A model generated the notes under the pieces. That model was not told where the DNA came from and made no database searches. It worked only from the letters and a program-made list of their open reading frames with translations. This document shows, piece by piece, positions 49,001 through 58,000 of a stretch of DNA of 64,000 nucleotides. Position 1 is the first letter of the stretch. Each line of letters opens with the position of its first letter. The translations under genes were made by a program, and so were the position numbers. The DNA comes from Lepas anatifera (lineage: Eukaryota; Arthropoda; Thecostraca; Lepadidae): contig JAOTON010000950.1 in the NCBI GenBank assembly GCA_034440635.1, positions 682,001 through 746,000 of the forward strand, in the 5' to 3' direction.

Positions 49001-52000
49001 CATTCAGCCACCAATGTTCCAAAACTCAATTCTCATGGTAGTATTGACAGTCCAAATATAACTGGTGCAGCTGTGGCGCAGTATGATCGTGCAGCCCCCA
49101 TGAGGTCACTGAACAACCACTCTACCTCCCGGCCTGATCACCATATCTAGTAGATCCTGATCTTAGCACCCTAGAGTATGTTTGCTTGCTCAGACCTTCA
49201 GAGACATCTGACGGAGTTTCCTCCACATACCTCAACTCATTAGATACAGCGCCATCTTTAGAGCCAGAAACCGGGCTGCCACTGCCTCGAGGCTGCCTTG
49301 GGCCAACATTACCTGTCACTGACACGGCTGGATCCAGCAGATACTGAGATCCAGCAGATACGTTAGTTGTGGTAGCATTGCCACATGACTCAGTAGGGGT
49401 AGCATTTTCTGGGTGTCTGGATTCCCTTTCTGACTTCTTTTTGCCCTGACCCCCACCACTGACACCCCAAGCCCTCTCCTTTCTCCCTGCAGAACCTACA
49501 AGTTCAATGATATGTTGTGGTTTGGAACCTGGAGGAATCACCACATACATGTACTCAACTGACTTTCGCGCCCTGATCTGCCCATTTCTAGTATGATAGC
49601 TACCTACAATGCTTTGAGACTTGAGATCAGAGAGGGCTCTGAGAACATCAGCCCTTGGGGATGTTACACTTTCATGAATGATAAGAGGGTTCCCACCAGT
49701 TCTACCTTGTTCAAATCTGGCTTCAAAGATTGCATTCCTTGTGTCCATGTTATTGAATTTAATGATGGTCCTGTTCTTGTCATACAGACGATGACAGGCC
49801 TTAATCTCCTCATTTTTTACATCAACTCCTAGCTTATCCTTGATAACTTTGAGAGCAACCTTCCTAGTTTGCTGAGGGGTTTCACCCTTCTCAGGCTTGG
49901 GCACACAGTCCCCACTGAGCACCAGACAGTCGAGCCTGCCATGCTGCTCGTTTTTTCCACTAGGTGGAAGAGCTCACGAATATGGTCCTTCATTAAATCG
50001 TTCTCAGTTTTTAGCCCTACTAACTTTTCCTGAGTCACTACTCTCTCCTCCTTCAATTGACTTAGCTCTAATCTCAAGCTGGCAGTCTCCAACTCAATCA
50101 GTTGCATCACCTCTGATTTTTCCATTCTCTGGACTCCGGCAATCTATGCTATTTCAAAGTAAACGAATAGCACACGTCCTACCTCTAGCCTGGACAAAAA
50201 TTCGAGCTAAATCCCAAAAAAATATAAGATCGCAGCTACTCCAGTATGCCCAACGTGCAGGTAGACAATCGTGGCGCACTTACTTAACTTTATGAACAGT
50301 TTAATTGAGTAGAAAATCCAGAATTACACAAGTAGTGCAACTCTAAATCACTAACCAATATTATATATGAACTTTATCACCATTAAACCACCTCAAGCCA
50401 ACGTAACTGATGAAAATCGAAGAGCGCCACTAAACACGTCCACCCACACCTGGCAACCTGGGGCAACTGAACATGATGATGCTATATAGCATCATGCTAA
50501 TCATGCTAATTTTTATGCTATATAGCATCATGTTAAAGGGGAAAGCTTGCAGTCTTTACACCGATCTAGTATCACGTCTACTAGTACTAAATAGGTAGTT
50601 TTTGTTAGCATTTAACCTGCGATCAACGGAAAAAGTAAATAATAAGAACAGAAATATTCAGATAACCGATTAAGGTACTTCAGCGAGTTTTACATTGTTA
50701 ATCAAAAGCTAGTGTTTGGCTAAAATAATAGAAAAGTCTGTCACAAATACTGCTCTAGGTTTGTCGTATTGTCGGCATTACTTTTAGGTAAGAGGTACCA
50801 ATATGGTTGTTGTCACGACATGCAATCTTATTTTTAACGATTCATTCTCAAAGGCATTTTGTGTGAAGCTCAATTCGAGGTCTGGTTATACTAGGACTGA
50901 GAATTATTGATATTTACTCCATGATTCTGATGAAGGGCTGTGCCCGAATATATAATCTTCAGTGTTTTTTACATTTCCGGATTCGAGGGGAGAGGCCAGG
51001 GAACATCTTAGAAATAGGCTTATTGGCCATTTTCAGCAGAAATAAGGTCATTATTTCAAACATAGATTGTCCCAAAAATCACCTCAGTCTGGAGCTGCAG
51101 CAAGGTGACCATTCCCTTCATGAGGAATAGTTTCTTCTTTCAAAATTAGTGAACCAAACAATCAGGATGAAACTTAACCAGCAATGATTGAACTATCACT
51201 TGCATTTCGATCTAAAAATGTTTGAACTTAAAGGGAACGTAGCACCTTGGTCCAATCCTGGAATTTAGTGTTATAAGGGGAACTTTTCGCCGAAAATCAA
51301 GGAGGCGTCCATAATTTCTCTGAAAAATGTCCAATAAGCTAAATATTTTGATTCTTAAAATGCTCCTCAGAGAAAGAAAGAAATATCTGCCTGTGGATGA
51401 TGTCAGGGTCTGGCAACCATTACCAGATTCAATACGCTTCAAGGGCTTCGATTGGCTGATACTCGCCGTGACGTCAGCATATCTCGTCACACCAACAGCC
51501 ATGTCAACTGTGGCCTGCTGCTAAGGGTACATGAGGGGTACATTGCAGGTAGGTTTGAGCTTTTTTCTACGGAAATCTCGAGTTCCAAGACAAATGATAT
51601 ATTGAGTACCGGGTTTTCCGACTTGCTTTACAACTTGGCTATCTCTGTTAAAATCACGTTATGAAGGTGCCACATTCCCTTTAAAGTCAAGCTTGTCTAA
51701 ACGGTGTTGGGCGTTGACCTGCCTTCTCATGTTGCGCTGTGTAGCCTTTGCGTTTGCGTGGGATGGGCTGGTCGATTTTGGCGCGTACCAGCGTCATACA
51801 GGGCGTGACGAGGCAGACGTGGGCGATGCCCTCCTGCATGACCACCGCCGCCAGGTCGGCGTGCTGAAAGACAGGGTCCAACTCACGTCAGCACAACTTA
51901 CACCGTGTCACTGATGTCGGCATGATGGTGAGAACTTATCATCTTATAGTGAAAACACCTACTTCCCAGACAAGTGCGACAGAAAGAATGTGATAAAATA

Positions 52001-55000
52001 CTAAATGCGGTTGGCACACCCTATACTTCAGTTCAGGTAGAAATACAAATTAAGGACATTCACAACTCCAATTGATTTCTACCTTAACCGTTAGCTACAG
52101 TACTCACATTTTACGACGAGTACATCAACATGCGCCGACAGCCGTCAGAGGAGCAAGCACGTCTATAAACACGAAACGCATATTTGCACATGCTAGAGCT
52201 CCTTGTTTCATATGCAACGCTCTAAGCTCAATAAAATACAATTTTGGATTGCAATTTAGCAATCAATATTAGTGACAAAGCACTGTACAATGTAATCGAG
52301 GCCACACAAACTGTAAACGCGTCACCACATACTCAGGACATCGTAACAACAATATCGTTGTCCGTACCTGCGTGGGATCGCAGGCCATATCCACCCGATC
52401 AATGCTGACCGTGTCCCAGTATGTCTTAAAGAGCGTAAACTTCCGGTTCGCCTCAATGTCCAGCGTGTGGTAGGCACCCATCTGAAAACAAAACCACAAT
52501 GAAAAACAATCACCAACTCCTTTCCAGTCCTTCAGTTGCTATTTTCCCTCTGGGGCGACACAATTAAGAAGAAGCCAGCACGGTGGGGCGTGGGAGCCGG
52601 GGCTGACCTTGACATACTGGTTCTCCTCGACGTTGCGGCCCTTGACGCGCAGCACGGCGCCGTGGGTGTCGTAGTCGGTGTCCTCGGCCTGGATGGTCAG
52701 CGTCGTCCGCACCCGGTTACTGGTGGAGGAGCCGGTGGCCGACTCCGTCTGCACCTTCCTGAAGGCCCACCTCAGCCGTCAGTGGGGAGACCTCGGCAGA
52801 CCTCGGCTATTGGTTTCTTTTAGCTGTCACTTTTGGTTCCAGGTTGTGGAGGGGCTGTTACCTTCGCAGCTGGTGACCTACCTGATGGTGGTGGAGCGGA
52901 CGGTGTCGCCGGGGTGGATGAGGTTGTACGTGTGCCAGATATCCTCAGCATCCTCAGGGATTACAGCCACGTGCCTGTGAACACAAATGGATGATAATCT
53001 CTCTAGATCCGAAACAATTCCTCCAGGTTATTTCTTCCACGTAAACTTACGAGTATATTCATAGGGATCAGAACTTCAGAACTTTACTTAGTGCACGAAA
53101 TCTGTCAATACAGTTTTAATCCTGATATGAAGCTAAGCCAAAGGCGCACATATGTCATATCAAACACAAAACAAAATCATTTGTTGGATACTGGACCATT
53201 GAGTTGGCCCTTAACACCCAACACCCTCCCCCTGGTTTTCCGGCGGCACGATAAAACGGCACGGCGAAGCGCCACCGTACTTCGCACACCTTATTCTTGA
53301 TCGATTCCACGACTTGCCCCAAAATTTTAAGGTTGAGTCATCTCGGGTTAGGTCACCAGTGCAGGTCAAGTGATCTCACCCCCAAAATTTTTTAAAGTAG
53401 CATAAGCGAGAAAATGGTAAATCTATCGAATTAAAACTTATACCGCACAATGGGCCCACCGAGTACTACAACACATATACCGGGATTTTCATATCGATGA
53501 CCTAAAGTCAGGAAGAGATATGACCTCTCCATTGGAAATGCTGGGAAAAACAGGCATTGGGCTATATTTGCGTAGATACAGCTGAGAATACCTTCATATC
53601 CTCCAAATCGCTGTATCATGGGCTCCTTACTATTTTCATGTTTCAATTTTTGACCTGTGACCCCTGAGAGGTCATCTGGTCAACTTAAGCAAATTTTCAG
53701 ACTTGGGTCAATGGCTTCGCAGGAAATGACGAGAAAGCTTTCATTTTGATACTATTACATTTAAATACTTATTACGAGTCAATTGATGTGCATATTGACT
53801 ATTCTAGATCAGAAAGTGACCTTAAACGGACCTCAGGTCAGGTCATTTTTTGTTTTGACCTAGTATAGTCATATTATACATCATTCAGTTCGCTGTAACG
53901 AGAGGAAGCGAATGGTGCCTAAACAGAGATTCGAAAGTACAGGCTACACTGCACATTTTCCCTTTTTCAATCACACTTTTTCACTTTCTACTCAAGAGAA
54001 ACAAGTTCAAGTCATTGAAGTCGAATGCTGCAGCTACACTGTGAGTAAAAAGTAAAAAGTGAGAAAGTGAAAAAGTAAAAATGCAAAAAGCGTACCTAGT
54101 TAAAAAGTGAAAAAGCGTGAGTAGAAAATGAAAAAAATGGAGAAGTGAAACGGTAAAAACCCAAAAACGTAGTTAGAAAGTGAAAAAGAGGAAAGGGGAA
54201 AAGTTTAAATATTTGAACTTCACGGTGAATATTTCGTTTTTGAACCTTCATTTGCAATCCTTGCGCGACTGCGGCAAACGTCGGGAGTGGCCGAATAGTC
54301 AAAATAGTGTTCAATATAATCTGTGCCTTTGATTTATGCACTGGTTTGCTGCTGAGGCTGGGTTGGTGATAAATATGTGCATACATGGCTCGATAAAGGT
54401 AAAGGTACACACTGACAAGTTGGATATTAAATATATTCAAAATCAAACACACGGACGCGTTTCGTTACTTCTTCAGAAGAAGTAAAAAACGAAACATTTT
54501 TTTAACAAACAAAAAAAACTTTCTTCAACAGAAGAAAGTTTTTGGAGTCGGCCCTAATTGAACAAAAAGAAAATCTAAATTCCAAAAGAGGGGATTTCGC
54601 AATATCAAAAATATTGGTAAATATTATCCACGTTTAGTCTCACCTGAGTTCCCAGAAACCTGTATTCGTCGACAGATAGTTCTACTCTTCAAACACACGC
54701 TGAAGAAGTAACGAAACACGTCCGTGTGTTTGATTTTGAATATATTTAATATCCAACTTGTCAGTGTGTACCTTTACCTTTACCGTTCTGTCAAATGGCT
54801 CTTCAACATACATGGCTCAGTTTTTATACACAAATTGTGAAACACACATGGGGAATACTTAACAATGTGACGGCATAGCTTAATGTGCTTGAATGACCTT
54901 AGCCGCGAAATTTTCCGTAAATATTTTCTTGGAATCTCATACGCATGTCCTTAGCTCATAAGCGGATGCAGGGGGCGCCAGAGGGGGGCAAATGGCCAAT

Positions 55001-58000
55001 GATCGACCCTCGGCACCCATAAAAAGTCACAGCGTTCTTCTGGGCGATGATGTTCGCTGAAATGCTGCTTCCCACCTCCCCCTCCCCCGGATGCAAAAAT
55101 CGGCGCCCGCGATAAGATTTTGAGCCCACCTGATAAGTTTTTTCAGTCCAATTGGCACAGGAAACAAGCTGCGAGGATTCAGTGTCCCAAAACCCGGGGT
55201 GCTGGGTGCAGAGCAACACCCAGCTAACCCGAATTTTCCACTCACTTTTATACTTTTTTTTGCTCAATTTTACACTCATTTCTCAATTGTAATTATATTT
55301 ACAAAATACATAATGTATAAAGTTTTCTTTTTTGACAGGAAGCATATTACATGATGGTGGACACACCACAGCTTCCTCAGGTGACTATCTGAAACATGCC
55401 CATAATATACAAATAATGTGGACATGTTCCTGTCTTTTGTTCGGGCCTGAGAAATTATTAGTAAATAAAATATGTGCTCGCAATGGCTTAATATGGAAAT
55501 ACATGGAACGGCAGGGATAGAAAACAGCGAGGCAATAACAACAACGCAAAACCCAGACCGCAAGCACTGTATTCCATATACTTCACGGTCATGTTAATAG
55601 TAATAAATACAAATAAATGTCAGCCTTGCAATGATGTACGAATATCCTGCCCACTAATCACGGGGTAGAAACTTGATCTAGGCCCAGTTCCATTGCCTGC
55701 TCTACCAACAACCACTGGAAATTGACTGCCAGCGCTTTTAGCCAAAGAGAGAGGAATAAAAAAACTCAAAATTAGCTCGGATCTTTCAAGCTACTTTGGC
55801 CCTTCCTAAAGAAAATTTGGTGACTTCTTTTCTTCTGTCAAATTATACCCGGCATCCCCACCGATTCTAGTAGAACCACAGAATCGAATTTCTAGCGCGG
55901 CCAGGATGCTTAGTGTCCCCGGAGAAAGTTCCAATTGGTGAACACCGATACTAAATTCCACCACTCACAAAATAAGTGAGTGGAAAATTAGACACTCTAG
56001 CTTTGTACTGCCAAAAAAATGAGCCGAAAACTTTAAAAGATACATTCTGGAAAGCAGTTTATCTGTTCATACGAGTTCTAGGTTTACATCCATGAAAAAA
56101 TGGTTTTGTTTTTCTGGTACCACGAATAGTGAAAATTAATTTTTGGTCGTCTTGACGTTAAAAACCAATTATCTTGAAATGTTGATGCTAAGCACCACGT
56201 TTTATGGATTTTGTACCATAGAAAATTGAGCATTTATTGCGATAAAAACAATTTTATTCTCACTAGCCCTTCATTGCTGCCTCCGCGGCGCGTGACACCC
56301 AAATCCACTCACGACACCCCAGGTATAAATACGCTGATATTTTACTTGAACTGGAAGTGTCCGGTATTTGAATAACTGAAAGCCCTACTTTTTCACCAAA
56401 TATAATTTTCTGGCCACAAAAACGGATCCAGTTACTCTTAAAACATCGGAAATTTTTTTGTATGGCTGGTCTACGGCGTGGACTTATCAAAACGCGGTCT
56501 CTACATGTAGTTACAAATGCGGCATCTTTAAACTTTTTCTAAGCCAGGCTGCATCTTCGACATTTAACAAAAATTTGTCAGTCTTCTTGTTTGCATAATA
56601 TTTCTAATACAATTTGTATAACCTACGATAGTTTAATAAGAAGATACAGGAAAGACCCCCGCATCATTTGATGTGGTGCCTCAAAAACTCAACTAGAAAG
56701 ACTAGACAAAATTCAACATAAGTTTCTCATCTGGCTAGTCTCACATGCTCACTCCTCTCGGCCCTCAGAATATCTGTCCTATTCGGAACTTCTTGTCCAC
56801 TTCAAGATATCGAGCCTGGTGAGTAGACGGGTCGAATACGATAATCTATTCGTCCATAAAATTTTAGCTGGAAATTTTACTGTGCCCATCTTCTCGGATG
56901 TTTCCCCTTACACAGCCCAACTAAGAATACGAGAGCATTGGCAAATAGTTTGTTGCACATTCAATTTTCAAGGGTAGAAACAGTAAAACGTGGGTTGTTT
57001 TGCCGAGCCGCGACACACACAAAAATATTTGTTCACTCCTAGCCTCAATCTGACCTCTTTCACGCTTCTCACTCCGCTTTTAAATCACAAGCAAAAAAGA
57101 ATGCTAAACAACAGACGAGCTAGGCATTTTACGTGATATCTATGTATGTATGTACTTGTATGTTCGACAATGTATCGAAACGAGATGAGCTGTAATTGGG
57201 TGACGCATGACCTGCATCAAGTGCAATAAATAGATAAATAAACTATCGCTCTGTTTCACTTCTAGCAATCTTTGGGGAAGTCTTGGAAGCAACAGTATTC
57301 AAAAATGTGTACGCTCATGTTTCTCCTGTCCTCTCCGACTCTCCGACACGGACAACACTCTTCAACACAGTACTTAAAATGTGTACGCTTATGTTTCTCC
57401 AGTCCTCTGCGACTCACAACACTCTCCGACTCTCCGACACGGACAACACAGTATTAAAAAATGTGTACACTCATGTTTCTCCTATCCTCTCCGACTCACA
57501 ACACTCTCCGACACGGACAACACGGACAACACAGTATTACAACATGTGTAGGTTCATGTTTCTCCTGTCTTCTCCGACTCACAACACGGATTTTTACCGC
57601 ATCGATCGTGCGTTTCGAACCTGGCGACATACCTCCATGATGCTTGGAGTGCTATATCGGACGGTTGCCAAACAGACACTATTTACTCGGACTTTTCGGC
57701 CGCATTTTTTGAGAACGTGAGTCATGAATTATTGTTACATAAACTACGAAACTCGTACCATTTGAACGGAAAAATTATCGATTGGTTCGTTTCGTATCTA
57801 TCCGGCAGGGTACAGAGAGTCGTCGTGAATGGGCAAACTTCAGACTGGAGAAATGTGACGTTGGGAGTACCGGAAGGTGTGCTTTTAGCGCCCTTGATGT
57901 TCGCAATGTACATTAACGATCTACCTGGAGTAATTCATCCCCTTGTGCCATGTTCGCTGATGACATCAAATTGTACCGTAGAATTACATGATAATTAATC

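Larger units (their letters stand above)
43340..50537 (-). mobile_element. CR1/Jockey-superfamily LINE, near full length
   Basis: A minus-strand non-LTR retrotransposon of ~7.2 kb with ORF1 (50,125-49,122), ORF2 (47,266-~44,273) and a ~900-bp 3' UTR ending in an A-rich tail near 43,341. The 3' UTR and ORF2 end match the decayed copy at 7.7-9.5 kb. The spacing between ORF1 and ORF2 (1.85 kb) is unusually long and holds tandem repeats. Few frameshifts suggest a fairly young insertion. No direct target duplication of the LINE itself was found. Confidence 0.88.
42809..51025. mobile_element. Penelope-type inverted arms enclosing a whole LINE
   Basis: Arms at ~42,871-43,339 and 50,538-51,008 (about 470 bp, above 90% alike by eye) are inverse copies. 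The unit is bounded by the perfect 15-bp direct repeat GAAATAGGCTTATTG (42,809-42,823 and 51,011-51,025). A one-sided tail at 42,824-42,870 resembles the tail of the element at 22.2 kb (GGAGCAT, ATGAG and GCTCAG in order). Outward hammerhead-like cores lie in both arms. No Penelope ORF remains. The space between the arms is occupied by one LINE, whose two ends fall at the inner edges of the arms. Confidence 0.85.
54380..54818. mobile_element. miniature Penelope-type inverted pair
   Basis: Inverse arms (about 54,392-54,476 and 54,700-54,783) sharing CGTGTGTTTGATTTTGAATA surround a ~220-bp centre. They are bounded by the perfect 12-bp direct repeat CATACATGGCTC (54,380-54,391 and 54,807-54,818). 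A one-sided tail of ~23 bp (54,784-54,806) lies at the right. Outward hammerhead-like words are in each arm. With no coding capacity it must be mobilised by a partner element, if at all. Confidence 0.75.

Noticed and set aside
49593..49832. Plus-strand frame
   Set aside because: Antisense shadow of LINE ORF1.
57283..57720. 145-codon open frame
   Set aside because: Mostly an ~80-bp tandem repeat; only the last part overlaps a LINE RT fragment, in another frame.
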